A program made the position numbers and the translations under genes. Shown piece after piece: positions 27,565-36,887 of a stretch of 64,000 nt of DNA. Source of the DNA: Caldilineaceae bacterium bin34 (GTDB taxonomy: Bacteria; Chloroflexota; Anaerolineae; Caldilineales; Caldilineaceae); contig MPMO01000004.1 of the NCBI GenBank assembly GCA_002238555.1, positions 62,001 through 126,000 on the forward strand, given 5' to 3'. The first letter of the stretch is position 1. Every line of letters starts with the position of its first letter. A model generated the notes under the pieces. That model was given only the letters and a program-made list of their open reading frames with translations, ran no database searches and was not told the DNA's origin.

Positions 27565-28611
27565 ATGGCTTCGATTCTGTACACCGAAATCCACTCGCAG
27601 CCGGATCGGCTGCGGACCTGCCTGCACGCGAATCTTACGGCCCTGGGCGAAGTGGCTGCCCGGATCAAGTCGGCCGGGATTACGTCGTTCACCATGGTCG
27701 CCCGCGGCACAAGCCGCCATGCCGCCATGTATGGAGCCTATCTTCTGGGAGCCCACCAGCACATGCCGGTGCATTTGTTTCGCACGGGCATGGCCACCTG
27801 TCTGGGGGTTCAACCCCTGCATCCCGGTACCTGCCTGGTCGGCATCAGCCAGTCCGGCAGCGGTCCGGACCTCAACGCCATCCTGAACCGGGCCGTGTGC
27901 CGGTCGGTACCGGTGTTCGCCCTGACCAACAATGAGGATTCCGAAATGGCCGGGTTGGCCACGCGGCACGTCGGGTTGCAGGCAGGACCCGAGCATGCCA
28001 TCGCGGCCACCAAGTCCTTCACCAACCAACTGATGTGCCTGGCCATGCTGGACCACTGCCTGGACATGCAGAAGGTGCCCTACGAGGATTTGCTCTCGAT
28101 TCCAGGTCATGTGGAAGGGGCACTCTCGATTGAAGGTCCAATCCGGACCTTGGCCGACCGCATCAAGGACACCGGCAGTCTGATCGCGGTGGGCCGCGGG
28201 TTCAACCATCCGGTCGCCTGTGAAGCAGCCCTCAAGCTTCAGGAGGTCTGCTACCTCCCGACGGTTGCCTACACCAGCGCAGACTTCATCCACGGACCCC
28301 AGGCCCTGCTCGAACCCGATCGCGAGCTGCTGTGCCTCGATGCCGGGCCCGAACCCAATCCCCAGTTCAGCGACATCGAGGCGTTGGCGCACCGCGCCGG
28401 AGCCCGGGTCACCGCCATCACCAGTGATCCCGGACGTTGGTCCGGGCCGACCGCGGTCATCGAACTGCCGGGTACGCGCGATGTGCCGGACTGGCTGGCG
28501 CCGTTTCCCGCGATCACCGCCTGTCAATTGCTGGCCTATCATCTGGGCCTGGCACGCGGATTGGACGTCGACTCCCCGCGCAACCTCAAGAAAGTCACGC
28601 TGACCCGTTGA
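27565..28611 (+). CDS. SIS-domain sugar isomerase (GlmS C-terminal/NagB-II-like)
   Basis: The 348-residue protein holds two SIS domains like the isomerase half of glucosamine-6-phosphate synthase, but lacks the glutaminase domain. Phosphosugar-binding motifs are ARGTSRHAA, ISQSGSGPDL and TKSFTNQL in the first domain; EAALKLQEVCYL, TSADFIHGP and the C-terminal DSPRNLKKVT match the GlmS/AgaS active site. It may deaminate or isomerise an aminosugar phosphate. The frame is open far upstream to 26497, but that part is antisense to the acyl-CoA dehydrogenase and was excluded; homology begins at ATG 27565. No nagA or transporter is adjacent. Confidence 0.86.
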   Translation: MASILYTEIHSQPDRLRTCLHANLTALGEVAARIKSAGITSFTMVARGTSRHAAMYGAYLLGAHQHMPVHLFRTGMATCLGVQPLHPGTCLVGISQSGSGPDLNAILNRAVCRSVPVFALTNNEDSEMAGLATRHVGLQAGPEHAIAATKSFTNQLMCLAMLDHCLDMQKVPYEDLLSIPGHVEGALSIEGPIRTLADRIKDTGSLIAVGRGFNHPVACEAALKLQEVCYLPTVAYTSADFIHGPQALLEPDRELLCLDAGPEPNPQFSDIEALAHRAGARVTAITSDPGRWSGPTAVIELPGTRDVPDWLAPFPAITACQLLAYHLGLARGLDVDSPRNLKKVTLTR

Positions 28612-28692
28612 CCGCCTCCGCCAAGCCGGGTGTTGCCGACCATCCGGCGGCTCCGGACCGCGGGACATTCGAATCGCCTGCGGAGATCGACG

Positions 28693-29196
28693 TCAGCGCG
28701 GTGCGGCTCGCGCCAGGGGAGTGATTTCGGGATCCAACAGGTCCACGAGATCACAGGTAGCCATGCAAACCTGCCAGCCCCTCTCCCCTGCGCTGACCAC
28801 CACACGGTCATGGTCCAGGGCCGACACGTCCAGAAACATTCGGCACCGTTTCCGGAACAGCCCCACGGGACTGATGCCGCCCGGCTCCATGCCCGACCAG
28901 CGCTGTGCCTCGGTCCTTGTGACCATCGCGGCCTTTCTTACGCCGGCCAACCGGGCCACCGCCTTGAGGTCCAACTCCGCGGACCCCGGAATCAGGCACA
29001 CCAACTTTGCACCGTCGGGCTGCTCCGCCGCAACCAGGGTCTTGAACACCCGCGCCGGGGGCAATTCAAGGGCCTGGGCGACCTGGACCGCACTGTGAAC
29101 CTCCTCGCTCCATGTGTATTCAAGCACATTGAAAGCGACACCGGCACCTTCCAGGATTCTGGTGACGTTGTTCCGAAATCGCTGCTTCGAGGCCAT
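28693..29196 (-). CDS. ybaK: Cys-tRNA(Pro)/aminoacyl-tRNA deacylase, YbaK/ProX family
   Basis: The 167-residue protein clears misacylated tRNA. Family marks are HSAVQVAQALEL, RVFKTLVA with the catalytic lysine, and GGISPVGLFRKR. The start at 29196 (MASKQRF) is used because homology begins there; the frame extends to 29241 through a hairpin sequence that is not likely coding. It is convergent with the SIS gene (81 bases between stops) and lies downstream of a lipoprotein gene whose terminator-like hairpin overlaps its leader. YbaK-type proteins act on Cys-tRNA(Pro); other specificities in the family cannot be excluded. Confidence 0.85.
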   Translation of the reverse strand: MASKQRFRNNVTRILEGAGVAFNVLEYTWSEEVHSAVQVAQALELPPARVFKTLVAAEQPDGAKLVCLIPGSAELDLKAVARLAGVRKAAMVTRTEAQRWSGMEPGGISPVGLFRKRCRMFLDVSALDHDRVVVSAGERGWQVCMATCDLVDLLDPEITPLARAAPR

Positions 29197-29228
29197 GGGA
29201 TGCCGATACGGTTTCCCATTAAGCGGAA

Positions 29229-29254
29229 CAGCCGCCTGCATGCACAGGCGGCTG
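29229..29254 (-). terminator. Terminator-like hairpin after the acidic lipoprotein gene
   Basis: A perfect 10-bp stem pairs CAGCCGCCTG at 29229-29238 with CAGGCGGCTG at 29245-29254 around a six-base loop. It lies between the lipoprotein stop (29326) and the ybaK start (29196). On the minus strand it is followed by only a weak T-rich stretch, so termination would be partial or Rho-assisted. Confidence 0.5.
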
Positions 29255-29325
29255 CCAACTGGAATTGAGATTCTCCAGCCCGAAACCGCCAGACTGCGGG
29301 CGGGACTCGGTTAGGAGGCGGAAGT

Positions 29326-30273
29326 CTAGCTGAAAGTAATCGTGATGACGGCGTCCACCTCGTTGACAACCTGAGCCCACAGGGCGGCCAATTGCAGGGA
29401 TTCGGCCATGCCCTCCATGCCGGGCATGGACTGCAACAGGGCCAGCACGTTGAACAGTTCGCCGCTGGACGTGGACAACAGAGGCAAATCGTTGCCGTTG
29501 ACCGAAAGCGACAGTCCGTCGGCCAGGGTTCGGACCCGCAACTGGTTGATGCCCATGCCGGTGATGGTTGCGACCTGTTCGACCGGGATGGACTGAGCGG
29601 TGCCAAGGGCTTCCATGGCCGCGGCATCCAAGCCACCAATCGTCACGGCGCCATCCGCGTCGACGAAAATCGGGACGTTGATGGTCGGCGTCTGCTCGAC
29701 GCCCGACAACAGCCACCGGGCCACGTTGTCTTCGGGGTCCATCTGGGACTCCTGCATCACCGGAATAGTATCCGCACCCGCCATCGGCTCGAATTTGGCA
29801 ATCACGCCAATGCCAAGGTTTTGCACAAGGGGCAGGACCGCCCCCAGCGTAGGCGCCACCCCGCCCAGGGGTGAACCTGTTCCACCGAGGTCGTCGATGA
29901 CCATGGCCAAGGTGTCGAGGGATTCATCGTCGTAGGACAGCGAGCCCAGCATGAGCAACCCGTTGACGCGGATGAGCACACCGTTGGGTGCAACCTCAAG
30001 ACTCACATGCTGGATGTTGGCGGACTGCATCTGCCCCACCGTGTCGGCGCCAATGTTGATGCCCGATCCGCCGATCAACTCGCCGAGGCCCACGCCACCG
30101 ACACTGCCGTCGCCTTGGGCATCGAAGTCGATGACAAGAAACGGCAGATCAATCGCAAGTTCATCTTCCCCGGCCATGGCAGCCGTGGCACCGCCGCTTG
30201 GTCGGGACATGCAGCCAGCCATCAGCAACGACAACACGGCGAGAACCCAGAGAATTACCAATTTGCGGTGCAT
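29326..30273 (-). CDS. Highly acidic lipoprotein of unknown function
   Basis: The 315-residue protein starts MHRKLVILWVLAVLSLLMAG followed by lipobox cysteine (LMAGC), then a short Ser/Gly linker. The start at 30273 was chosen over an ATG at 30282 because GGGAGG is spaced nine bases from it and only one base from the other. The mature part is very acidic, rich in Gly, Leu, Met and Val, with only one lysine and few arginines. It seems to have alternating strands and amphipathic helices (VVIxVNGLLMLG, LRVRTLADGLSLSVNGNDL). I recognise no family. It would be anchored outside the membrane. Its neighbours, trmI and ybaK, give no functional hint. Confidence 0.72.
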   Translation of the reverse strand: MHRKLVILWVLAVLSLLMAGCMSRPSGGATAAMAGEDELAIDLPFLVIDFDAQGDGSVGGVGLGELIGGSGINIGADTVGQMQSANIQHVSLEVAPNGVLIRVNGLLMLGSLSYDDESLDTLAMVIDDLGGTGSPLGGVAPTLGAVLPLVQNLGIGVIAKFEPMAGADTIPVMQESQMDPEDNVARWLLSGVEQTPTINVPIFVDADGAVTIGGLDAAAMEALGTAQSIPVEQVATITGMGINQLRVRTLADGLSLSVNGNDLPLLSTSSGELFNVLALLQSMPGMEGMAESLQLAALWAQVVNEVDAVITITFS

Positions 30274-30465
30274 GGACTTCATCCTCCCTGCTGCAGACGT
30301 TGCGGCAGCAATGACGTTTGGAACGGCAACGAATGCTGGAAACCTGACGGGTTTCGAATTTGAATGGCAACAACAGGCGCTCGCCTTCGCATTCCCGGCC
30401 CGTTGCACCCTGACTCTACCAAAGCACCGCGGAGCCATCGGCTTGCCGGATGGCGGTACGGGGCT

Positions 30466-31380
30466 TCAGGGCAGCGGTCTGCGCCCGCGTGGCCGGGTTA
30501 CCCCTTCGGCTTGTTCCGCCTTGCGCTGCCTGTAGCGGAGGGTCGCCTCCTGGCGCGAGGCATAGCGCCTCCGTTCGCGCGACAACCAACGGAGAGGTTC
30601 GTGCCCGGTGTCCACCAGCCGACACGACACCACGTACCCGGTGTGGGCCGTCATCTGGTCTTCCGGACGCAGGCGATCGGGCACCGGCTTGTACCGTCGC
30701 ACCAGCACTTCCTCCACCTTGAGGTCGGCACAGCCGGTTTCCTCGAGTGACCGGACTTGCTGGGAGACTTGATTGGTAGTGGGAAGGAACGCCGCCACGA
30801 CGGAACCCGGATGCACCAGGGACCGGACAGTCCCGAGCACGCGCCACGGTTCCCGCATGTCGAGGAGCGCGGCATCGGCCGGATGCTCCAACACACATTC
30901 CGCCATGTAGCCCAGACGGGCGTCCACCCAGCGCACCAAACCCGTTCGCTCAAGGTTCCGCTGGGCTCGTTGATACATCGCCTCGTTCCGTTCCCAGGTC
31001 ACCACGCGGCCATGTGGCGCCACAGCCCAGGCCAATGCCGTAGTCATGACGCCGCTACCGGTTCCGGCTTCGAGGACGATGGACCCGGACCGGATTCCGA
31101 GCCGCTGGACCAGGAGGGCGGCATCCTTGGGATAGATGACCTGGGTCGCCCGTTTCAAGTGGAGCATCAGGTCCTCCAAACCCGGTCGCAGCACAAGATA
31201 GGACTCGCCTCCATGGGCCATCCCCTCGGTTCCCCATGCCTTGCCGATGAGATCGTCGTGTTCGATAATGCCAATGTGGCAATGAAACCGCCGGCCCGGC
31301 CGGGGCACCAGCAGGAACCGCTTCTCATGTTCGGTCAACACCAGGGTCGGGTCGCCGGTCCTGACCAGGGTTGATGCCAT
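30466..31380 (-). CDS. trmI: tRNA (adenine-58-N1)-methyltransferase
   Basis: The 304-residue class I methyltransferase has motif I VLEAGTGSGVMTTALAWAV for S-adenosylmethionine, acidic motif II in VVTWERNEAM and motif IV LLDMREPW, which match the TrmI family. An N-terminal beta domain precedes it (residues 1-85, with GKAWGTEGM). The C-terminal 60 residues are very basic and may bind tRNA. It methylates A58 in the T loop, which stabilises tRNA. The frame is open to 31932, but ATG 31380 fits family length and has GAGG upstream. It follows the glycosyltransferase by 56 bases. Confidence 0.88.
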   Translation of the reverse strand: MASTLVRTGDPTLVLTEHEKRFLLVPRPGRRFHCHIGIIEHDDLIGKAWGTEGMAHGGESYLVLRPGLEDLMLHLKRATQVIYPKDAALLVQRLGIRSGSIVLEAGTGSGVMTTALAWAVAPHGRVVTWERNEAMYQRAQRNLERTGLVRWVDARLGYMAECVLEHPADAALLDMREPWRVLGTVRSLVHPGSVVAAFLPTTNQVSQQVRSLEETGCADLKVEEVLVRRYKPVPDRLRPEDQMTAHTGYVVSCRLVDTGHEPLRWLSRERRRYASRQEATLRYRQRKAEQAEGVTRPRGRRPLP

Positions 31381-31436
31381 CGGAACCTCGGGTGCGGCAG
31401 GGAACGAGGTTGCGCGCAGGGGGGGCGCCAAGTCAC

Positions 31437-32585
31437 TCACACCCCATCCTCCGTCAAGCGCCGGTAGAAGCGGTCCAGGTGCAAAGCCAGTTCGGTCCAG
31501 TTCGGCATCCCTTGAGCATCGGCGTCCTTGAAGCGCGGTGGCGCCTCGCCGCATGCATCGGCAACCGATCGGGCGAAGTCCTCGGGTGAGGCGTGCCCTG
31601 GTACCGATGTCACCCCCGGTACGGCGCGATACCGCTTCTGCTCGCCGACGCTGGAAACCACACAGGGCAGGCCCAGCTGGTTGAGATCCAGTAGACGCAC
31701 GCTGCACTTTGCCATGTTGTCGACAGACAAGCGAGCCGGGGCAATGGCACACCGGGCGGATGCAGTCGCCTGCAGGATCTGCTCGCGTGTCAGGAATCCG
31801 AGCCACTCCACCGGGCCCTGCCCGCCGCCTTTGCCCAACTCTGCCCGAAATGGGAGATCGAGATTCGGCACGACCGGCTCGCCGGCGACCAGCAGTCGAA
31901 CCCCGCTCGATCTGGAGGACAGGGCCGACCAAAACCGGGACATCCAGCCGACGTCAATCTCGGTGAACCGCGTGAACCACAGGATCGCCGTACCCTTGCC
32001 GACCCCTCGACTGTTCCCAGCCGGTTCGGTCGCCCACCCGTTGGGCAGGTACAACACAGGAACACCCGGGTTCACATTCCGAATTCTGTGAACCAGCCAT
32101 TGGCTGGCCGCGGTTGCCCCGTGGCAATGCCGCATTCCCCACTCTTCCTGCCAGGCCAGCACGGCGCGGACTGCCAAGCGGCTTGTGGCCGAGGGAGACC
32201 ATGCCTGTTCCCAGTCATCAATATCCAGCACAATTCGGGTCGTGGCCGCCCCACCGGTTGCAAGCGCCTGGGCATGGGCCAGGAACTGGCACGCTCCGGC
32301 ATGCAGGCGCGGCTTGACAATGTGCAGCACGTCCGGCGCCGAAGACAGCACCCGTGCCCACATGCGGAGCACGGTTCCGGCTACACCGCCTGTCAGGGTT
32401 AGCTGCCGCACGCACACCCCGGCCACCGATTCGACCCCGGGCTTGCTGCAGGGCGTGTCCCACGGCGGCACCAGGACTTCCACTTCGTGATCAAAGGACG
32501 CGAGTCCCTGCGCCAGCGGCAGAATTCGCGAACGAACCGTAGTCTTGGTCTCAAGACCGAACGGAGCGGCGAACAGAATGCGCAT
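31437..32585 (-). CDS. Glycosyltransferase (GT-B type, family 4-like)
   Basis: The 382-residue protein has an N-terminal Rossmann-like domain opening MRILFAAPFG, a central LDIDDWEQAWS stretch and a C-terminal nucleotide-sugar domain with VEWLGFLTREQIL, CAIAPARLSVDN and LLDLNQLGLPCVVS, in the style of GT4. It likely adds a hexose to a lipid or glycan. A very long open frame continues upstream to 34862 antisense to the UPF0182 gene; it was cut at ATG 32585, where the glycosyltransferase fold starts. It leads into trmI, 56 bases downstream, and diverges from UPF0182. Confidence 0.8.
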   Translation of the reverse strand: MRILFAAPFGLETKTTVRSRILPLAQGLASFDHEVEVLVPPWDTPCSKPGVESVAGVCVRQLTLTGGVAGTVLRMWARVLSSAPDVLHIVKPRLHAGACQFLAHAQALATGGAATTRIVLDIDDWEQAWSPSATSRLAVRAVLAWQEEWGMRHCHGATAASQWLVHRIRNVNPGVPVLYLPNGWATEPAGNSRGVGKGTAILWFTRFTEIDVGWMSRFWSALSSRSSGVRLLVAGEPVVPNLDLPFRAELGKGGGQGPVEWLGFLTREQILQATASARCAIAPARLSVDNMAKCSVRLLDLNQLGLPCVVSSVGEQKRYRAVPGVTSVPGHASPEDFARSVADACGEAPPRFKDADAQGMPNWTELALHLDRFYRRLTEDGV

Positions 32586-32674
32586 TGGTTTTGGTGTCCG
32601 ACGAATGAAACTGTGTTGCACGTGGCCGCCCACATGAATGGGCATTTGCAGCGAACACGCGGTCCGAAGCAAGA

Positions 32675-32701
32675 TCCCGACCGAAGTCGGGAGTATAGAA
32701 T
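32675..32701 (+). promoter_or_regulatory. Hairpin and -10-like element before the UPF0182 gene
   Basis: A perfect 7-bp hairpin (32675-32681 with 32686-32692, loop CGAA) is followed at once by TATAGAAT (32694-32701), a good -10 match. No -35 consensus is visible at 16-18 bases. It lies in the 153-base space between divergent genes. Confidence 0.3.
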
Positions 32702-32738
32702 AGGTACCTACACGAGGATGTTGAGGAATGTTCCCACG

Positions 32739-35711
32739 ATGACCAAGTCCAACGGCCGCGACCCGTTCAGGGATCTGCTTGAACAACTGCAGCAACGCGA
32801 ACAATCCGAGCAGGCCAGCGGCAACGGGGATCTCACCCCGTCGCTCGACGGTGGCGGGAACGAAACCGGCAACGACGACGGAGAGGAAGTCATCAGGGAA
32901 GAAGGCCCGGGGTTCGGGAGCCGGCGCCTGATCTGGTCGGTGGTTCTGTTTCTGCTCGTCATGCTGAGCACGCGGCTCCTCGGCTACTTTACCGACTGGC
33001 TGTGGTTCGACAGCCTCGATCTCACATCCGTCTACGTGACGCGCATCGTGGCGTCCGGCACCACGTTCCTCGTCAGCAGCATCCTGTTTTGGCTGCTGCT
33101 GGCGGGCAACATCTGGTTGGCATCCCGCATCAACCGGCGCACCGAGGGTTCGACGCTCGACAGCACGGCCCAGCAGATGGTCGGCTTCCGAGTCACGCCC
33201 CTGCTCTATGTCGGTTCCGCCATCCTGGCCGTCATGTCCGGGTTGGCCATGATGTCCCTCTGGGAGGAAATCCTGCTCTACCTGAATCAGGTGGAGTTCG
33301 GGTTGGCGGAACCGATCTTCAACCGGGACGTCGGGTTCTTCGTTTTCTCGCTTCCGATCTGGCAGGCCGTGCGCAGTCTGTTGCTTACGGCTTTCGTCTT
33401 TGCCCTGATCGGCACCATGCTGGTGAACGGCTTCAACTGGCGGCAGTGGTTCGAGGATCGCCGTGTCAAGACCCACCTCAGCCTGCTTGTCGTCGCGATC
33501 CTGCTGTTGCTGACCTGGCAGTACCGGCTGCAAAGCTTCGACCTGGTCTACAGCAACCGGGGTGCCGTCTTCGGTGCGGGCTTCACGGACGTCAACGCGC
33601 AACTGCCGATTTACCAGACCCTGTTTTTCGTTACGTTGGCCATCGCTGCGTTGGTTCTGGTCAACATCTTCCTCAAGTTTGCTTGGAAGGTGATCGTCTA
33701 CGCACTGGGCATCTGGGTCGTAGTGGCCGTGCTGGCAGGAAACTTCGTCCCCAACCTGATCCAGCGGTTCATCGTCAATCCCAACGAGTTCATTCGCGAA
33801 GAGCCCTACATCGAGCACAACATTGCCCTCACGCGCAAGGCCTACAATCTGGACACCCTGGAATCGGTTGCCTTCAACGCCCGTGAGACCCTGACGCTGG
33901 ACGACCTGACGCGCGAAAACGACACCATCGCCAACATCCGCCTGTGGGACTATCGCCCCATGCGGATTTCCTACAACCAGCTGCAGGTCCTGCGCCAGTA
34001 CTACGAGTTCCAGGACATCGACATTGATCGGTACGTCGTCGACGGGACCCTGAAGCAGGTCCTGCTGGCGGCGCGCGAACTCGACCCGCGGCAGCTGAGC
34101 GGCGAGGCCCAGACCTGGGTCAACGAGCGGCTGGTGTTCACGCACGGGTACGGCGTGGCGGCCTCGCCGGTTGCGGAAATCACCTTCGACGGCAATCCCA
34201 CCTTCATCCTCAAGGACCTGCCGCCCAAGGGATCGATTCCGGTCGAAAGGCCGCAGCTGTACTTCAGCGAAGGCAGTCACAACTACGTCATCGTCAACAC
34301 CGAAACGGAGGAGTTCGACTATCCGAGCGAGGAGGGCAACGTCTTCACCCGGTTCGATGCGGACAGCGGTATTCGGATCGGCAACTTCCTCACGCGGCTG
34401 GCCTTTACCATCCGGTTCGCCGATACGAACCTGCTCCTGACCGGCGCCATCGGACCCGACAGCCGACTTCTGTGGAAACGCAACATCTATGAACGGCTGC
34501 AAGAGATTGCGCCGTTCCTGGTCTACGACGACGACCCCTACATCGTGATCGGCGACGACGGCGGCCTGTACTGGTTTGTGGATGCCTACACGACCAGCCT
34601 GCGCTTCCCGTACAGCCAACCGTCCACCCTGAACCGGCCGCTCAACTACATCCGCAATTCGGTCAAGGTGATTATCAACGCCTACGACGGTGAGGTCGAC
34701 TTCTACCTGGTCGACGAGTCCGACCCGATCGCCGCCGCCTACCGGAAGGTGTTTCCGCGGTTGTTCACCGACTTCGCGGAGATGCCGGAAGGCCTGCGCT
34801 CCCATATCCGCTTCCCGCAGGATCTCTTCACGGTCCAAGCCCGGATTTTGACCGTGTACCACATGACGGAACCGAACGAGTTCTACAACCGCGAGGATGT
34901 CTGGCAGTGGCCCCAGGAGTACTTCGACAACCAGCCGCGGGAGATGGAGCCGTACTATGTCCTAATGCAGCTGCCGGGCAGCAACCAACTGGACTTCAAC
35001 CAGATCCTGCCGTTCACGCCGGCCAACCGCAAGAACATGATCGCCTGGTTTGCCGCCAAGAGCAATCCGGACGAATACGGCGAGAAGTTGCTGGTTACGT
35101 TCGGCAAGGACTCACTGGTGTACGGACCCGAGCAGATCGAGGCCCGTATCGATCAGGACCCAATCATCAGTTCCCAATTGAGCCTTTGGAACCAGCAGGG
35201 CAGCCAAGTGATTCGGGGCAACCTGTTGGTGATTCCGCTGGGCAACAGCCTGCTGTACGTGGAGCCGCTCTATCTGCAGGCAGCGGCGGGTATCCCCGAA
35301 CTGAAGCGCGTGATTGTGGCAGCCAACGACCGCGTCGTAATGGCCCCCAATCTGGGCCTGGCCCTGATCGAGGTGTTCGGTGAAGGCCTCCTGGCCGACG
35401 AGGTTCTGGCCAGCCTGGTTGGCGAAGGGGCCCTCCTGGAACCGACTCCCGTTGCCGAAACCCCGGCCGAGCCAGCGGAGCCCGCGGCCCAACCTCGACC
35501 GGAGGTTACGGTTCCCCCGCTTGCTGAACTGGAGGGGGCATCGCTGGCCCAGTTGATCGTAGCCGCCAACAACGCCTATGCGGCCGCCATCCAAGCACAG
35601 CAGGCCGGCGACTGGACGGGCTACGGGGAAGCCCTGGCCAGACTCGAAGCCGTCCTGACCCAGTTGGCGGCGGAGGCCGGCCAAGTCCCTGAGGAAAACG
35701 CCGATGCCTGA
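32739..35711 (+). CDS. UPF0182 family membrane protein
   Basis: The 990-residue protein matches the large UPF0182 (COG1615) family of unknown function found in Actinobacteria, Chloroflexota and Cyanobacteria. An acidic N-terminal tail (about 60 residues) precedes roughly seven membrane helices (residues 65-350: LIWSVVLFLLVMLSTRLLGY and similar). Then comes a large extracytoplasmic domain with PSTLNRPLNYIRNSVKVIINAY-type motifs, and finally a Pro/Glu/Ala-rich C-terminal tail with a helix (ASLAQLIVAANNAYAAAIQA). Start choice: ATG 32739 has GAGGA 11 bases upstream; ATG 32718 is an alternative. Its role is not known. Confidence 0.9.
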   Translation: MTKSNGRDPFRDLLEQLQQREQSEQASGNGDLTPSLDGGGNETGNDDGEEVIREEGPGFGSRRLIWSVVLFLLVMLSTRLLGYFTDWLWFDSLDLTSVYVTRIVASGTTFLVSSILFWLLLAGNIWLASRINRRTEGSTLDSTAQQMVGFRVTPLLYVGSAILAVMSGLAMMSLWEEILLYLNQVEFGLAEPIFNRDVGFFVFSLPIWQAVRSLLLTAFVFALIGTMLVNGFNWRQWFEDRRVKTHLSLLVVAILLLLTWQYRLQSFDLVYSNRGAVFGAGFTDVNAQLPIYQTLFFVTLAIAALVLVNIFLKFAWKVIVYALGIWVVVAVLAGNFVPNLIQRFIVNPNEFIREEPYIEHNIALTRKAYNLDTLESVAFNARETLTLDDLTRENDTIANIRLWDYRPMRISYNQLQVLRQYYEFQDIDIDRYVVDGTLKQVLLAARELDPRQLSGEAQTWVNERLVFTHGYGVAASPVAEITFDGNPTFILKDLPPKGSIPVERPQLYFSEGSHNYVIVNTETEEFDYPSEEGNVFTRFDADSGIRIGNFLTRLAFTIRFADTNLLLTGAIGPDSRLLWKRNIYERLQEIAPFLVYDDDPYIVIGDDGGLYWFVDAYTTSLRFPYSQPSTLNRPLNYIRNSVKVIINAYDGEVDFYLVDESDPIAAAYRKVFPRLFTDFAEMPEGLRSHIRFPQDLFTVQARILTVYHMTEPNEFYNREDVWQWPQEYFDNQPREMEPYYVLMQLPGSNQLDFNQILPFTPANRKNMIAWFAAKSNPDEYGEKLLVTFGKDSLVYGPEQIEARIDQDPIISSQLSLWNQQGSQVIRGNLLVIPLGNSLLYVEPLYLQAAAGIPELKRVIVAANDRVVMAPNLGLALIEVFGEGLLADEVLASLVGEGALLEPTPVAETPAEPAEPAAQPRPEVTVPPLAELEGASLAQLIVAANNAYAAAIQAQQAGDWTGYGEALARLEAVLTQLAAEAGQVPEENADA

Positions 35712-35855
35712 CAACGGCGTCGGCGTCCGTAACTTCGCGGTGTTGGATGCACCGGTCCGCGGACAAGAAGTTGCGTACACATCCCGAGGCCCTGCACTTG
35801 GAAACCTGATTGTCAGCTCAAATTGGCCCCTCCCTCGCTGACCAGTGCTTGGGAT

Positions 35856-36455
35856 TCATGACTTTCGAGGTTTCCTGAATCCGAAACCCAGACAGCCGCG
35901 TTTATGCCCGGACCGGCTTGTAACCTGTTTCCCTTCGTCACCTGAATTGGCCACCGCCTGCATGACAGCTAATGTCGTCCGGCAGTCGGCCAATGCGTCA
36001 TGGCGTTTGCCAACCCGTACCCCCTCCAATTGCGCGGCATCCTTCAGTCCGTATCGGTGGCCCCGCCGCAACTGCTTGTACATTCGCATGCAGCACTGCC
36101 ACTTGCAGCATGGACTGGGCAAGTCGTTGCGGTTGCAAGTTTGGGCAATCAACCGCTTGTCGAACGGGGCGTTCCACGCTAGAACTACGGTAGCCCGGTG
36201 AAGTCGCCTCTTTAGCTTGGGATACACCTTCACCCACTGCCTGGCACCGTGCCTCCTTAACTTCCAACGAGTCCAACCGTGGATTTTGGTCGCACGCTTG
36301 GGAATTTTGTCCGTCACACGCACCAAATCATTCATCAGGACTTTGCCGCGGGTGTTAATCACAGCAACTTGAATCACTTGATCGGTGGCACCGAAACCAG
36401 TGGTTTCCGTGTCAACGATCACTACGTCCCGTCTGCCCAGCAAAACCTCAAACAT
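35856..36455 (-). CDS. DEDDh-type 3'-5' exonuclease
   Basis: The 199-residue protein contains the DnaQ/RNase T exonuclease fold: ExoI VDTETTG, ExoII WNAPFDKRL and ExoIII HDALADCRTT with the H-x4-D spacing of the DEDDh group. These residues are all present, so it is probably active on DNA or RNA ends. The C-terminus is basic (SGHKRGCLGFGFRKPRKS). Many Cys, Lys and Trp codons and lower local GC than the neighbours suggest acquisition from elsewhere. It stands alone near a tRNA cluster, a common site for inserted genes. GGGAAG precedes the ATG. Substrate is unknown; it is not fused to a polymerase. Confidence 0.8.
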   Translation of the reverse strand: MFEVLLGRRDVVIVDTETTGFGATDQVIQVAVINTRGKVLMNDLVRVTDKIPKRATKIHGWTRWKLRRHGARQWVKVYPKLKRRLHRATVVLAWNAPFDKRLIAQTCNRNDLPSPCCKWQCCMRMYKQLRRGHRYGLKDAAQLEGVRVGKRHDALADCRTTLAVMQAVANSGDEGKQVTSRSGHKRGCLGFGFRKPRKS

Positions 36456-36887
36456 CTTCCCATCCTCTTCCAGCGATGCCAGACAGGTTCCCAGAGACGG
36501 TGAGCTGGTCGCCCTTGATCGCGTTGCGATGCCATGCCCTGCTCAATGCCATTGGTAGTCCCGCGTTTGAACCGGCAACACCGGTCGACGACCGCAACTC
36601 ATCACCCCATGGAACAGGTTGCTGCACCGCGGCATGCGAATCATTTCATGGTATCTCAGGCACCGCGGCACCGCTACCATCGGGGTTCAGAACCCTTGCG
36701 CTTCACGGTTCCCTGTGTCCAGTGCGGACACAGCACGAATTTCGTTGCCCCGGCAGCGAACTCCTGTCGATCCGCTGCAGCAAAGCCATCCCCGACAATT
36801 CGGGGGCATGGACAATCCACCCACAAGCGGCTCGACTATGCCCCAAAAGGAGGAGCCGGGCTTGCACCCGGCTCCTCCGACCACCAA
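36456..36887. other. Non-coding spacer between exonuclease and tRNA genes
   Basis: No supported gene is found in this 432-base stretch. It holds several perfect short hairpins: 36713-36720 with 36726-36733 (CTGTGTCC/GGACACAG), 36789-36794 with 36799-36804 (CCCCGA/TCGGGG), and the tRNA terminator at 36849-36878. Overlapping short frames on both strands look random. No tRNA fragment or direct repeat that would mark an attachment site is evident. Confidence 0.5.
36849..36878 (-). terminator. Rho-independent terminator of the tRNA cluster
   Basis: A perfect 12-bp GC-rich stem pairs 36849-36860 with 36867-36878 around a six-base loop. On the minus strand it is followed by TTTTGGGG. It begins nine bases after the last tRNA (Arg) and ends the three-tRNA transcript. 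Confidence 0.85.

Noticed and set aside
32586..34862. N-terminal extension of the glycosyltransferase frame by about 760 residues
   Set aside because: It is exactly antisense to the UPF0182 gene, has a low-complexity, charge-rich translation and no fold; the glycosyltransferase fold begins at 32585.
36456..36848. Small ORFs between the exonuclease and the tRNA cluster
   Set aside because: Several frames overlap on both strands, without ribosome sites or hydrophobic or domain patterns.
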